64,000 bases of DNA from Effrenium voratum (taxonomy: Eukaryota > Sar > Dinophyceae > Suessiales > Symbiodiniaceae), in assembly GCA_963377175.1 (NCBI GenBank), contig CAUJNA010003498.1:390033-454032 (forward strand), given 5' to 3'. A program made the translations under genes and the position numbers. Positions within the stretch are counted from its first letter, which is position 1; the number at the start of each line of letters is the position of its first letter. The notes under the pieces were generated by a model. The model made no database searches. It saw only the letters and a list, made by a program, of their open reading frames with translations, and was not told the DNA's origin. Shown in pieces: positions 1 to 12,813 of the stretch.

Positions 1-359
1 CAGCCTAAGGGCATAAGGGAACGGCGCAGCAAAGCCTTGCTGAGATTTGGGATTCTAGGCCCTGATCTGCTCGAGTCCTAGTCTGATGCGTTGCGATCCC
101 GAGAGAGCGAACCATACAGTGCTGGCAAAGTATTGCCAGGTGCAAAACAAGACGGCTCAAGAAACAACACTTGCTTTCTACAACACACGATAGAAGCATT
201 TGACGTGCTTGTCCTGTCACATTGTTCTCCACAGCAATTCTCTCTTGCTCACCTGAGACATTGTGAAGGAACAGGACAATCGCTCAGTTGCGTGGCTCGG
301 CTCTTGTCTCCAACCCTGCCCAGAACGCCACCCATATCCATGCCCAGAACACGGCTTCC

Positions 360-479
360 CTAGTTGGTGGTTCAGGGGTGGAATCCCATTTGCACTTTAC
401 AGCACGGGTTCAAATCCCCAAAGCACCAATCCAAAACCACCAATTAGGGGGTGCCTGATATTTGCCAAAAAAAAAAAAA
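360..479 (+). repeat. tRNA-Gly-derived SINE-like element with A tail
   Basis: The 5' part resembles a eukaryotic tRNA-Gly: an A-box-like TGGTTCAGGGG lies near 366 and a B-box-like GGTTCAAATCC near 409. The sequence ends in an A run at 468-479. The body between the boxes does not fold as a normal tRNA, so this is a pol III-derived retroelement rather than a tRNA gene. Related copies lie near 58.63 and 61.64 kb, sharing the CACCAATCCAAAACCACCAA-type block after the B box. Confidence 0.55.
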
Positions 480-1960
480 CGCCTCGGAGTTCTATGCGAG
501 AAGAAGCAACCAGACACGGTGAGCGCTGGCGCGAGCGCGCGCCGAGCCGCCGTCAACCGTCGGATTTTGCCGAGTCGCGTGGTGGCCCAGAGCGGCAACG
601 CGCCGCTGGACACGCTCAGGGGATCCTGGGAGCTTAGCATTCAAAGGCAGACCAAGAGGCCCCCCCCCCCCCCGTTTTCTCAGAGAGAGAGAGAGAGAGC
701 CAAAAAAAACAAATGGTGTTTGTGTCAAACCAACTAAGAAGTTCGATTATTCCTACACCATGAGTCTTTTGGAAAACCAAAGATGCGCGGGCATTCCTGG
801 CAAAACAAATCCTTTCTGGTGGTCACATCAGCAAGAGCGTTGCTCGATCTTGGCCACTTCGAAGTCTCCTTTTAAAATAATCGGCAGCCGAACTGCCGCG
901 CAATTGCCGGCATGGTCCCCGACACGCCGAAAAACCCTGTTCAAGCCTTCGCTGGTGGTTCGAAATGTGCTGTTAGAAAGAAAGATGGATGGACAAAAGG
1001 GGAACTGTCCCTAAATTCCACCACCGGGGCATCAGGGTATGTTTTAAATCGAGACCCGCAAGAGGTGGATGCTCTCAAGAGGTGGATGCGCTTTGGGTTT
1101 CCTTCTGGCAGCAAAGCTATGTGTGCCGTGGTCAAAACTCCATATGCGAGACATTGCCATGGCTCCCTTGATTAATACAAACCTTACAATAGTTTTCTAA
1201 AATTCTATTGGGGGGCTGACCATCCCTAAACGAAGCTCAGGCAAATGGGCGGTTTCACCGGTCCGCGCATTTGGTCCATGAGGCCCTTCCTAGCCCGTCC
1301 TCGAGTTGCTGGCTCAGCTTCCTGGGCTGCGACTCCCCCCGTTCGATGGATCCCGAAGCCGATTTTCTGGGGGCTAACATGCGAGCATGGCGGAGTGCCA
1401 CCTCTTCGGACCAAATTGCCCAAGAGCCTAACAATGGGGATGAGACAACCATGGCCCTTTCCACTTCGCAGCCGGAAAAAGCACGAGGCCAAGGCCAGTC
1501 CAATCTTGGGTTGCGCCACACGTCAGCGTCCACCTGGCGGAAACTGCTCCGCCCGTGGCCTGGTCCATCAATCAGGAACACCGACGACAACTTTCAACCA
1601 GGTGCAGGGTGTAGTTCAAAGCCCAGTTGCAAGTGTGGAACCATCGCCCCAAAGGAACCGCCCTTGAGTTGGCAAACAAAAAAAGTATGTCGAAACAGGC
1701 AAAGGGGGAAATACGGGTTCGTCTCTACATGGGCAAGCCACAAGAATGCCAGATTTCCCGTAGGCATTCCTTCAAAACGACCAAGAGGAAAACGGGGGCG
1801 TTCCCAGCTCCACAGAAAACCATGAGAAATCACCACCCATATGTTTGTGTCCTTTTGTAGGGGATCCCCCTCGATGGTGGGCTTTCCGACCACAAAAACC
1901 TTGGTGCGCCCAAACAAAGACAAGCCTGACAGGTTGCCATGCGGCTCCTCCCTTTGAAAC
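480..1960. other. intergenic stretch, no supported gene
   Basis: It holds a C run (660-674), a short GA tract (690-702) and overlapping open frames on both strands around 1.25-1.83 kb. None of these frames has a recognisable domain or a clear splice context. Confidence 0.5.
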
Positions 1961-2050
1961 ATCATGGAACACCTCCACGTGGGGTCGCAGGAGCGCCAAA
2001 AGCTCAAGAGCGTCGGCCACGGCGTCGGCTCGGCCTGGCTCCATTTCGGT
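1961..2050 (-). CDS. candidate exon, unknown protein
   Basis: One minus-strand frame reads as an amphipathic helix (VADALELLALLRPHVEVFHD) with G/C-rich third positions, unlike its surroundings. A frame-compatible AG|G acceptor lies just upstream. No neighbouring exon could be joined, so it may be a solitary exon or chance. Confidence 0.3.
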
Positions 2051-2448
2051 TCGACCCCAAGAACACCCAAACAAACGGGGGTTTCCTTTGGGGGAAATTT
2101 GAACACATGGGTGGTGTATAGGTCTGAGATCAAATAGAATTCAACCGATGAATTTATAAGTCAGGTCTTTCTTGGTTTTCTTGGTGCTCGGAACAGTTCC
2201 ACTTGGGTGTCAATATCAACCAGGGCATCCTGAACTTCACTTGCATGAACCATGATAGAACACACAGCCACTTGTAATTTGGGTTGGAGCCAGGTGAAAA
2301 GATTGGGTCAAACAAAGGGTTGGGGCCAAATAAGAAGGCTGGAGAGGTTGGAAAAGCAGGGTCCCCTCAAATATGTTGGAACCCAGGCGGTTGCCAAACC
2401 CTAAAAATACGTGGTTCCTTTTGGTTCCTCCTGGTCCCCCTGTTTTGA

Positions 2449-2659
2449 CGCACGCACGCGCACACGCACACGCACACGCACACGCACACGCACACGCACA
2501 CGCACACGCACACGCACACGCACACGCACACGCACACGCACACGCACACGCACACGCACACGCACACGCACACGCACACGCACACGCACACGCACACGCA
2601 CACGCACACGCACACGCACACGCACACGCACACGCACACGCACACGCACACGCACACGC

Positions 2660-2726
<67 letters not shown>
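2449..2726. repeat. (CACACG)n then (CA)n microsatellite
   Basis: About 215 bases of a CACACG hexamer repeat run directly into about 60 bases of CA dinucleotide. The sharp change of unit suggests the CA tract grew from one end of the hexamer. All open frames here (His-Ala, Arg-Thr and Cys-Val repeats) are artefacts of the repeat. Confidence 0.97.
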
Positions 2727-2728
<2 letters not shown>

Positions 2729-5165
2729 TGAACGCTTGTTGCAGCTGAGGCATCTGCTGTCCTTGCCCAGGCACTGCCTGCAAGGCAGATAGGCCAGCTT
2801 TCCGCAAGCTCTAGCAAGCTGGCCTCACCACTTGCCGCATGCCACCTGGAGTGTCTACACCTCGGCAACAGGTTGAGTGCCATGACTGCAAAGCGCCAAA
2901 GCAAACGCGGAAGCTATGGCTGCGGCTATACTGCAGAGCCGGTGACTGATAAAGATCTCTGGCAATGAAGCTTGGTGAGCCCTGCAGCTGACTCTGAACC
3001 CCGTGCGTGTCATGGCCTTGTGTCCAAACAGGGGCGCCGGCAAGACTCCACACACTATTTAATACATGCACACTCACATCGGCTGAATGATGCACTGCCA
3101 CGGCTGAAATGACACACTGCCACATTTTGTTCCAAATCCCGTCCTCAAGAAGGGCATGCGCACTCGCCTTAGCTACCAGGATGTGGCAGTGGCATGCGCA
3201 GGAACTTGCACAGAAGCAGTCCTCAAGGGTGGAATCCTGAGATTTCCCGCTCAGAAAGCACTTTTGTTCAGCTCTTCAGACTTTTCCTCTCGAAAGCCAG
3301 CAAAATCGGGGAGTTCCCCCAAAATGGCTCAGGACTCCCTTTGAAGAATATACACACACAAAGACAATAAATAAATCTCTCCGAGCCGCTGCGCGCCGCC
3401 GCTTCGGGCCCACGGCCGGGCTCTGGCGCGGGCTCATCCAGGGACTCTGCGGCGTGCGCCAAGGGCTCTGCCGCGGGGTGCACAGGTGGCTTCTTCCTCC
3501 GAGCGGATTTCTTGGCTTCCCCGTTCAGCGTGTTTTGCATTGGCTTGCTGACAGGGAGGGAGGGGCGAGGACACTGTTTTTGTCCCACACAACCTCTTGC
3601 TTTGGTCCAGTGAAGCTTGACGGAAGGCTCTCAAGAAGGGGTGCCCCAAAAGGAGTTTTTTCAAAATGATGGTCTGGTTGGTTCCGTGCTAATCTGCAGG
3701 AGATTCCTTTTGCCAAAACCAGGCTGCACGTCCAAAACAGGGTCCCTGCCGAATGGCTGACTGCAGAGTAACATGGAACCCACCATCATTTGAGGAGGAA
3801 TCTCCTGTTGTGGGAGCCCTGAGCAGTAACTTTGTAGGCGACTCAAAGAGGATCCACCCTACTGGGTTGCTGTACAATAGGAAACAAGGAAGATGTTCGT
3901 CGCCTCAGAAGGTGCAACCATATCAAAGAACAGTGTGCCATGGTAAACCTCCTTGTGAGGCGCACCCTCAAATCTCATGATGTTTGCCTACCCCATGCAT
4001 CCCGGGCAAGGGGCTTTGACCGACACAACTGCTGGCAAGAGACGCCGAGGGCTGCCAGATTTGGAGCGAGGTGACGATGGCTGAGACAAAGGCGGCAACA
4101 TCGACCTCGGCAAAGGTGGCGTCGCGATGTTGCGCACGCAAAAACAGGACGCTTGGGGCAAGCGTGAATGAGACAGCGCAAGAGACTTGCGATATATCCC
4201 ATACTATACGCGCAAGACCAACCACGAAAAGCGGTTGTGAAAAATATCGCTCTCCGACGGCTGCGAAAGGAAGTCTGAGCACACAATCTCCTGACTTTGC
4301 CCAGACCCAAAAAGGATCAAAGAGTGACCCCCCTTCATGCCAGGAAAAGTTCAGACGCTGATTAAAATAATGGCCTACATGTTGCGAACAAACCATAAAC
4401 CATTGTTGATCACTCAAAAACCCTGATTCAGGTGCGACGTTTGGGGAACCAACCGGGTATGTGGACCCCCAAGACGACATCTGTCCTGTTGGTTTCCCTT
4501 GAGAGCCAGCCCCTCGAGCAAACGCTCAACCCTACCTTGTGCCCCCGTGCAGGCTCCGCTCAGATGCCGCGGAGGCGGTGGAAAGGTCTGCATCCAGCGC
4601 AGGCCTCAGGTTCGATGGTCGAAATCCGGGTCGGTCATGGTTCCTAGGAGACCATAAGCAGGGCCTTGCTTGAAACATGGTCCAAACTTTGGCCTTACTA
4701 AGCCTTACTACGCCTCAGTAACACTAACCAAGGCTTTTTTGCAAGGGGGCCCCCTCAAAGGGGAGAGAACCCCTACATGGTCTCGTGAACCAACAGAAAT
4801 GCACAGCTGCCCACTGAACCTCCCAGCATTCCAAGCATGCACTGAAACCAGTGTTCCCAAGCAGCACGTCTCTCAAAAAACAGAGTCCGACATGATAACT
4901 CCGTTTGCAGCAAAGCAACGCTTCTGCTCACTACAATGTTTGACTGGGTAGCTCTTCCCGGATTATCGCGGGTCAGCAAGTCTTGCCTCTACAAGACTGG
5001 CGGAAACCATACAGATTGCAAGGAGAACGGACATCAAGCCCCGATCAACAAGTTGTTAGAATGCGAGCTTGGCGTGTCCGGCCCAGCACTCTAAGTACAG
5101 GATTTGGGGCTCACCGGAATCCAGTGTCAACACCCAGGTGAAAAGGCCCATGCATGAAAAATGAG
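2727..5165. other. mostly non-coding, weak exon candidate inside
   Basis: The best coding signal is on the minus strand at about 3375-3540, a basic then acidic low-complexity frame containing KKSARRKKPPVHPAAEPLA. A second weak minus frame lies at about 4000-4240. No domain is recognisable and no exon pair joins in phase. Confidence 0.35.
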
Positions 5166-5167
5166 TG

Positions 5168-5243
5168 CCGTGGGACTGGATTTCAATGATATCATGGGCA
5201 TCATCGCTTGAATGGGTCATGATACTGATCAGGTCATCTTCCT
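5168..5243 (-). CDS. candidate short exon, unknown protein
   Basis: A minus-strand frame reads EDDLISIMTHSSDDAHDII and follows a CCAG|G acceptor. The composition looks like real protein while the other frames contain stops. It is probably an internal exon; its partners were not found. Confidence 0.4.
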
Positions 5244-5249
5244 GGCGGC

Positions 5250-6465
5250 TGTACGGCGCTCCACCAAAACACGGAAAGCTCCGCTTATCTTTTGGTCAAG
5301 GGGCGGCAATGCAAAGTCACCTTGCTCCTCTGGCCTCAGCGAACAAGCAAGGCAGCTGTGATGTAGCCCAAGCCTCTTCTCTCTGGGGCACTCCGAGCAG
5401 AGCTGGTGCCACTTTGAAAGAAACGTTCAGGCAGCCACAAGCATCCAGAATGAGTACTTCCAAGCAGCACGAAGCAAACAAGGCTAGAGCAGCAGCACAA
5501 TGAGGCCGCCACGACTCCGAGTCTACTGTCTCCTGACAGCTCAGCGTGACAAGCAGAAATCTTGCAGGAACACGGCATCGGTCCAGCGGACACCAGGCTC
5601 CCGTCAAAAAGGGACGGGCCCTGAAGGCCCGGTTGGTCCAAGGCACGTGGAGAATCTGGATCCCAAGATGATCCCAGATGGTCAAAAAATGGCCGAAGTC
5701 AGAATCTGAGATAATGTGCTTAAAAAAAAAAAAAAAACTTGGACCATTCAAACTAAATATCCCCCCAGCAATAGGCCAGCGTCCAGCCGGTAGACCACGT
5801 GCCAGTTCTCCAGCGGAGCGCGGGAGATCCCAGTGGGCGCCTGGCCGGGGAACGTGTTCGCCAAAGCCACCGGGTGGGCCTCTCAGCCATTTGCGTTGCG
5901 GCTTTGTTTCTCGTAACTTTACTTTGTTGGCACTCTGGCTCCGCACATCTGCACCTGGACCACAAATCCTTGTATGCTAACCCTAGCCGCGATGGTGAGC
6001 AATCTCTAGCTAGCACAAACACAAACAACTCACATGCCACATCAAACCACACAAGCGAGTCAACCAGCTTGGCCCCCAAGAGCCTCCTCCATCTTCCAGC
6101 AGTCCTGCCAGTGCTAGCACTTGCCGTCGGTGCAAAACGGAGGGAGGGGGAGTAATGTTTGTTTGACAGTCTAATTAGCAAACTCAGGGCAGCCTCTCTC
6201 CGCCTAAAGGGCGGTTTTAGACAGTAGCCATCAGACAAGGAGGGCATTGCAAGACTTTGTGGGGGACACTGCTCTTTTGTCATCTGCAGTTGTCCTTGAG
6301 GCCGCTTCGTTGATCGTTTAAGTACCTGCGAGACAACGTGCAAACCAGCAACAAAGCGAGAGGCTGCGCTTCTTCCGTCAAGAAATGCAGAGCGGGCAGA
6401 ATTGTGCTTTCATGCTGGAAAGCCAGAGACAAAGACACAGAGAGCGAGAAAGAGCGAGAGAGCGG

Positions 6466-6522
<57 letters not shown>

Positions 6523-9500
6523 GGGGAGAGAGAGACCCAGCAAAAAGGAGGTAACAACTTCGGGGAAATGGCTTGCCTTAGGAATGCAAAGCTTGTCGTG
6601 ACCCCTGCCTTCCGACAGGGAACACACACAGGCATCTGGCAACATCGGGCAGCCATGCATCCCGTTTGAAGCCTCCAAACACTCAACGCCAGCCGAGCAA
6701 CTGTATGGTCTTCAGCACGCTCCAGTCTGGAGGAGGCACTACGGACGAATCAAAGGCCTCCTGCCGTGGCGCAAAGCCAGATGCTACGGGCGCACCATTT
6801 GTAGATACCTGTCTAGTCAAACAAATCAAGCACAAGCAATCAACAAAATATGTTAGGTTCATTGGCCTCAATTTGAAGGAACCAATCATCCATCACTGAC
6901 ATCTGAGAATCCCAGAATGTCGTACAACGTCGCTGATAGGGCAATGAACTTGCCATGGCTCTACCTCCTACAACTAACTCGTTTGACGACAAATGCCTCC
7001 CTATTTTACATGACTGGGATGTCACGGCTCCTGCGGCAGGGCCAAACGGACCTGGCGTCGAAGCGTCCCTCCGTCGCCAACTTGCAAGCAGCCCAAAAAA
7101 AGGCGGAAGCACAAACACTTCAACATGCGCGCCTGGAACTTTGGTGGGGGCAGCCACGCGGCATCTTTGGCCTGCATAGCCTGGCAATAAAATGATGCGA
7201 ACTCGAACGCAAACCAACGGCGTATCGTGACTTTTATTGTGGCACTCTTGGCACTGCCACGGCGATGTACGGCCAAAAGGTTCTTCTCTCAAAACTCAGG
7301 ACTACGGGTCTCCGCTTGGTTGGCATTCCGGTGGCCGCTCCCTGTTTGCTTCAACTCCAGGGCATCCATGTGTCTCCACAGGGCCGAGCAACCAAAAAGA
7401 CACGCAAAAAGGTTGACTCAAGCATGCTCCTTAAGTTACTAAAACTAATTTGGAGACATACAGTACCAAGCAAACAAATCCGGCATATTGTCCAAAAGCT
7501 AGGCTAGAACATCAGAAGAGATGCGGACAGGTCACGGCAAGATAGAATAAGAAAAGGGAGCCCAAACGAGCTGAGGTCAAATAACCTTTCACCTTCCACT
7601 GTATGCGCTTCCGGCGTTTAGCTTAGATCTTTGTTGCCTTGTGTGTCCATGTTCTCAGAGTTTGACCAAAACACACATACATACTAGATCACCGGTCTCC
7701 AAGTCAAGCTGCGCCCTGTCGTCCTCGGGTCAGCTCTCGCATGCCCAAGCAAAAGCAGGGCGTGGCGGAAACAATTGCGGAAAAGTTGCCCGTGAAGTTG
7801 GAAACCACCTCTACACAAAGCTTCGTCTCCTAAGTGTCAAAATGGGCGTTGGATGGCGTTGGGGCGACCCAGACCTGACAAACGGACAAAACCCCAGCCA
7901 GTTCCCAGAGACAGGGGGTTCGCCAGGCCTTGCTCATTGCCTGTTGATAAGCACAAGAAAGGAGGAAATGGAGATGGAGTGCAAGTGTTCTTGACCCCCG
8001 CTTCTCTGTGAAGCTATTTTCAAGCCCAGGCAAAGGAAACCACCCATTCATGGTATCCCCCTCATGTTTGGAGTCGTGACTGACCAGCGGATCTCAAGCC
8101 CTTCTGGCCCCTATCCCGCCTCCTCCTTCAAATCCTCCATTCCCAGGCGCAAAGCCTCGCTTGGCATCCCGGGCTTCCCTTTGGCTTCCCTTCCTAAACA
8201 AACCGGGAGGGGGGACCCTCAGCCCTCAGCCCAAATATTTCATCAAATCAAAATAAGGCTGGGAAAGGACTCCCAGATCACGGGGTTGGATGGTGGTCAC
8301 AAGCCTCGAGTGGGTGCATTGGCGGTCTAACATGCCCAGAATAAACAAAATAAGATTTAGTCCCGTTGCCATTCAAACTGTCCCAAAAAAGTCCAACTGG
8401 CTTCGACGCACCCAGTGAACTGTCCTGGTGATGGCCACGTTCCAGTTAGGGCTGCAACAAAGGTCCCCAAGAAAGGGTGTTGACGGTCAACACCAAGGCA
8501 GTATCCAAACGAACAAGTCACGGATGTAGGATACCACTGTCGACGTGCCCATCTTGAAAAGGGTCCACAATTGGTGTCTTGCTTGCTTTGGGTGAGCCTG
8601 TTGGGAGCCTCTGGAATTCACGAAGCTGACAGCAGCTTAGCAGCTGAATCACACCAGTCCAATCACAGGTGTGCAGTGAAAGAGCGTGTTTGAAGGCTCA
8701 TGTATGAAACCAGGGAGTCAATCCGGCGGACAACCTGGCCAGGGGTCATCTAGGCGCTGCTCACTCGGATCCGCTATTTATTGAGTGCGTGACTACTGGA
8801 TGGCCCAGCAGTGTGGTTGGGTCCTGGGAAGCATGGAAAGTGCACTTGCTTTGAGCTAGATCCCAAGCCTGCCATGATTTCCAGAATACCACCTCTATGC
8901 TGGCCTGCCCAAGTCGCTTAACAAGCTCTGCCATGATCCATGTGGCACGCTCACCTCAATCTTTTTTCCCCTGATGTCCCTGATGGCCGAAAGCACGCTC
9001 ATCTCCCGCCAGCAAAACCCCGAAGGGCCTCTGGTCTCTCTGGTTGTGACCCTCTGACCACTGAACATGGAGCCTGACTGGGTGTCCTCCAAAAGGAATC
9101 CTTGTTGGGATCCATGTTGGTGGGTGGCACTGTAAGCCTCACGGGGTCCGCCAAATCCGCCTTTGCCCGTGTCCTGCGAGTCGCAGGCTCGCACGAAAGA
9201 GGGCAGGTCACCCCGAAGGACGTCCGCCAAGATACCTCGAGGTTCAAATGGGTGTTCGTCAGATCAGGCCCTTCCTTGATCGTCTTTTGTAAGGGAGAAC
9301 CCAAGATGAAAGCATGGAGGGGCCTTGGTGTTGTGCATGTTTCTAGCTTGCAAGATTGAAGGGCTTCAATCGAAGCAACCCACAAAGGCTTGGCAAAGAC
9401 ATGCTTTCTGCTGTGCAGGCCCCCATCAGGCTGCATTCCTCTCATCGATCAATGCACTTCAAGCCCTGATTAGCGGGCTAAGCGGCTCATCTAGTCCGCA

Positions 9501-10290
9501 TGACAGCAAAAGAGCGCAACACAAATCCACCAGACACACACACACACAGACAATGTGCTGTTTGGCGGCACAGTCACAACAAAGTCAAAGAGAAAGGCGA
9601 GCTCCGATCTGCACTGGGCCGCCTGCCCTTCGGTGCTCGTCGCACTGCGGAGCCCTGGCAAAGCTGCGCTGGGCTGAGCCCTGAGCAAACAAAGCTCTCC
9701 CCGACCACCCCCCCCCCCCCCGGGCCCAGCCAGGAAAGGCTCGCAAAACCTTTGCGGGAGGCGTTCGTAGAATTCTGCGAACCTTTGGGAGGGGTAGGGG
9801 TAGGGTTTACTGTCTCTCCTGATCCAAGCATCCAGGGGTGGGCAAAGGATGATGGTCACAACAGCAAGGCATGACCGCAACCGGTGCCTCAAGCTCAGAT
9901 ATGAGGGAAGGTCCGGCGCAAGATTGTCGTTTTCGCCGGAAAAACCCTGAGCAAAAAACGGGCCCACTGGCTTCGGAATCTCAAACTCCAAAGCTAAATC
10001 CTGGAGGCAAGTGCTATATCCCAGCAACACACAAATCATCCCCCCAGCAAGGACTGCCCGGACCCTCAATCCCCCTTATGAGGAGGGCCCGCAAAATCTG
10101 TAAACACGGGCAAAACTTCCAAACACGGAAAACACGCACCTGCTCCACTCAGCGCAGAAAGGTCGCCAACAACTTTTGCCTCCTCCCGCCTGGCTCTCTT
10201 CCCGGCTCGGCCGGCTCGCTGGAGCACTGGGGGCCTGGCCGGCGCGGCGCCTTGTCGAATCTGCACAAAGGAAAGCTGGAAAACTGCCCT
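5250..10290. other. long intergenic stretch
   Basis: No supported gene. It contains an A run (5720-5735), a GA microsatellite (6470-6530), a C run near 9709-9721 and low-complexity open frames. Minus-strand frames near 5450-5560 and 5770-5890 have coding-like composition but no domain or matched splice sites. Confidence 0.45.
6470..6535. repeat. (GA)n microsatellite
   Basis: A near-perfect GA tract with a few GGA interruptions at the right end. It explains the Arg-Glu and Ser-Leu repeat frames on the two strands. Confidence 0.95.
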
Positions 10291-10293
10291 AGT

Positions 10294-10496
10294 TGTTTTT
10301 CCCCAAGAGCTGAAAGCTTTGGGGTCTCAGCCCAGATAGGCTCCGGGTGGTCCGGGCGGCCCTGAGGTAAGGTTCCACGATGGTTTCCATCACCAGGGTT
10401 CCACGAGGGTTCCACGAGGTTCTGCGAGGGCTGCGGGGTGGTGCGAGCACTAAAAAGAGTACCACATGCTGTTGGGGATATCACCTGAGCTTATTT
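10294..10496 (+). repeat. dispersed VNTR element, copy 1
   Basis: It starts near TTTTTCCCCAAGAGCTGAAAG and ends near TATCACCTGAGCTTATTT. Inside are a few copies of a GGTTCCACGAG-type unit. Two further copies (32.6 kb, same strand; 44.6 kb, inverted) share both ends but carry different unit numbers. It contains no ORF. The repeated ends mark it as a non-autonomous mobile element or introner. Confidence 0.7.
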
Positions 10497-10969
10497 GCAA
10501 AACGTAGCTGGTACCGATAAATGATTAGAACCAAACTTTGACCAATGCCGTCCATTGAAGGATGCTGCTGGCCACTGCGCCGGTGTACTTTTCGTGCCTT
10601 GTCGTCCATAGCCTCTGCCGGACGCTTCCGACGTTGACCTTGGCCCGACGAATGCGCGGAGCATTCCCCACCCCAACCCATGCCCATGCGTGCGCCCATG
10701 CGAAAGCACGGCGCCCGCCTGCGTCTTCGACTTCCGGCCTGAAATGGGAGGACCAGCTTGACTGTGTTAGGTCCAAAACAGAAAAATTGGTAAGATCAGG
10801 ATGATTTGAGACTCCACACACTGGCACGGCTCTCTTCCAGCAGCATGGATGCTGATTGGCAAGCAGTGTATGAGCCAGGACTTCCAACTCTGGTGCGTGC
10901 GGATTGTTTATGCAGAGTGAAAGCACGCCTTTTATGAAGCAAGGCGCCCGCATCAGGTTGTAGGGCTCG

Positions 10970-11050
10970 TGGGTGGGTGGGTGGGCGCGCGGGCGTGCGG
11001 GCGGGCGGGCGGGCGGTCGGGCAGGCGGGAGGGTGGGTGGGCGGGGGGGT
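10970..11050 (+). repeat. G-rich (GGGY)n tract
   Basis: Runs of three or more G separated by single bases, such as GGGTGGGTGGGTGGGC, occupy about 80 bases. Such a tract could form G-quadruplexes on the plus strand. No gene is attached. Confidence 0.7.
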
Positions 11051-12257
11051 GCTGGCACACTTGAGGCCAAATTTTAGGAATCAAAGCTTGAGACCAACCC
11101 CACGAGCCAACCCTCAACGTGATCCTGGTTGCCAGCATTGTGAGAAAAGAGCCAAGCCAAAAACAATCAATAAGAATCAAAAGAGAATGGCACTGCCCAC
11201 CTTGCCACTGGCGCCGGCGGCTCAAGGACCTGCACAACGGAAGAGTCGAGGGAGAAGGTGAGAAACACATACACACAGACACGCAAAGAGAGAGAGAGAG
11301 AGAGGAGAAAAGGAGAAGAACAAACACGCACACAAACAAAAACGCGCGCCCATACACCTACACATACAAAAAACACAACGTTTCGATTGAGCTGTTACCA
11401 CGAGCTCAGCCCTGGCAAAATTGCCAATTGCTGGAGCCGTGATTGTCTCCTGAGTCACAATCAAAACATGAGCTTTTGGTTGTCCAGCCAAAGACAAGTA
11501 AGGAATCTCAAGGACCGCATCCATTTCTGGCTGAAAAAAGTGGCGTGTTGATCCTGCCAATCATTGAGAAAGGTCTCTCAAGAAATTGGGGATGTCAATC
11601 TACCGTGCTCTTACAGAACTCCGATCGGTATCTCCCAAGGATCCCTCCTAACAAATTTGGATACCAGCTCCGTAACGGCTCCCTTACCACCTAACCATAT
11701 TAGGGGTTCTTCAAATAGGGGCACCCGTTTTGGACTTGTTTAATGGAAACCAAAACGAAACCACCTAACTGGAGGAATCAATTTGTCTCCGGTCAGACTC
11801 GAACCAGCCGCGGGGTTTCCACGGCGCGTTGCGCGCCTGCGGCTTCCGGCTGCGGCGGCTGCGACTTCTGCTCCTTGCCAAGAAGGGGGAAGGAAGCAAC
11901 GAATCTCGTAGATTAAGCCTGAGGCAAGGAAAATGGACCTGGTAGGTAAGGTACCTTCACTGTACGGTATCTTCACCAGCCGTTCTAGGAACTGTCCATA
12001 AGGTGCCTTCACTGTGAGGTATCTTCACCAGCACTTCTGGACAAGTCACCAAATCAGAGAAACGACATGTCGCTTGCCAAACTGAAGTTGGTCTGGCGAC
12101 TTTGCGCCCGGTCCTGCTGCCACTTTGGCTCCTCAAGCCCAAACGGGAACGACTCCCCGCACGTGTTGAACGAAGGTGGCATGGAAGAAACTCCCTCAAC
12201 GAAGGTGGTCTCAAAATTGGGGGAGGCCAGAAACTCTGGTTTCCTTTTGGGTCTCTT
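11051..12257. other. intergenic stretch, no supported gene
   Basis: It holds a GA-rich tract (11288-11325) and short frames on both strands with no domain. A duplicated phrase around 11950-12030 (GGTATCTTCACCAGC and a near copy) indicates a small tandem repeat. Confidence 0.45.
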
Positions 12258-12361
12258 CCATTTGCTCAAGTCCCCTGGAAAAAATGAAAATATGTCCAGT
12301 AGTGATAGACTCCCGCTAAAACCAACAGGGGAAAATAAAACATATTCATTTCACCAAATGG
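12258..12361. repeat. CCATTTG-bounded short element, copy 1
   Basis: The element begins CCATTTG and ends CAAATGG, an inverted terminal heptamer. It is about 104 bp and A+T-rich. A diverged copy with the same ends and the shared internal phrase AAAACCAACAGGGGA is at 33129-33228. It resembles a small MITE or introner. Confidence 0.6.
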
Positions 12362-12520
12362 AAGGTCTGTCTTCAAAACCCAAACCAATCGAGGAACCGC
12401 TGCCGCTGCACAAGTTCTCTGCCCCCCGACTCCCGCCTGCTGCGCCTGCGGCGGGCCATGCGATCCTCCTCGGGATCCTGACGAAGACATGCGAAAGGGG
12501 TACCCTCCAAAAATCTCGGG

Positions 12521-12647
12521 CCATATGGCTGTGGTTGTCAAAAATGGGTACCCAAAATGGGTACCAAAAATGGAACCCTGGCAAATGGAAACATGGACTA
12601 AAACCTGCGGTCCCCTGGTGGTTTAATTTTGACCCATACCCATATGG
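12521..12647 (-). mobile_element. introner-like element with 8-bp target duplication
   Basis: On the minus strand a 111-bp element (12639 to 12529) starts GTATGGGTCAAAA and ends GACAACCACAG. It thus has a GT donor and CAG acceptor exactly at its ends. It is flanked on both sides by CCATATGG (12521-12528 and 12640-12647), a direct target duplication. Internally it matches the intron at 40028-40125 and the element at 42568-42667. Whether the flanks are an exon is not clear. Confidence 0.7.
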
Positions 12648-12813
12648 TTCAACAATATTCAACATGATTCCAAGAAACCGTTCGATGTGCTTGCAGAACC
12701 AGACCCTGACGCCACCCCTTAAAAGGGAAAACCAGAAGGAGGCTTGTGTAGACAATGGTGGCTTGAACATGCTTAAGGGTTGGCCCAGCCCCGCAATGAG
12801 CATCTGACTCTGT

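Noticed and set aside
360..430. Functional tRNA-Gly gene
   Set aside because: A and B boxes are present but the anticodon arm and acceptor stem do not pair properly, and an A tail follows, as in a SINE.
1226..2133. Overlapping 100-180 codon frames on both strands
   Set aside because: No domain; overlapping frames of similar length point to low stop density rather than genes.
2237..2904. Long open frames of His-Ala, Arg-Thr or Cys-Val repeats
   Set aside because: They are translations of the CACACG/CA microsatellite with no coding flank.
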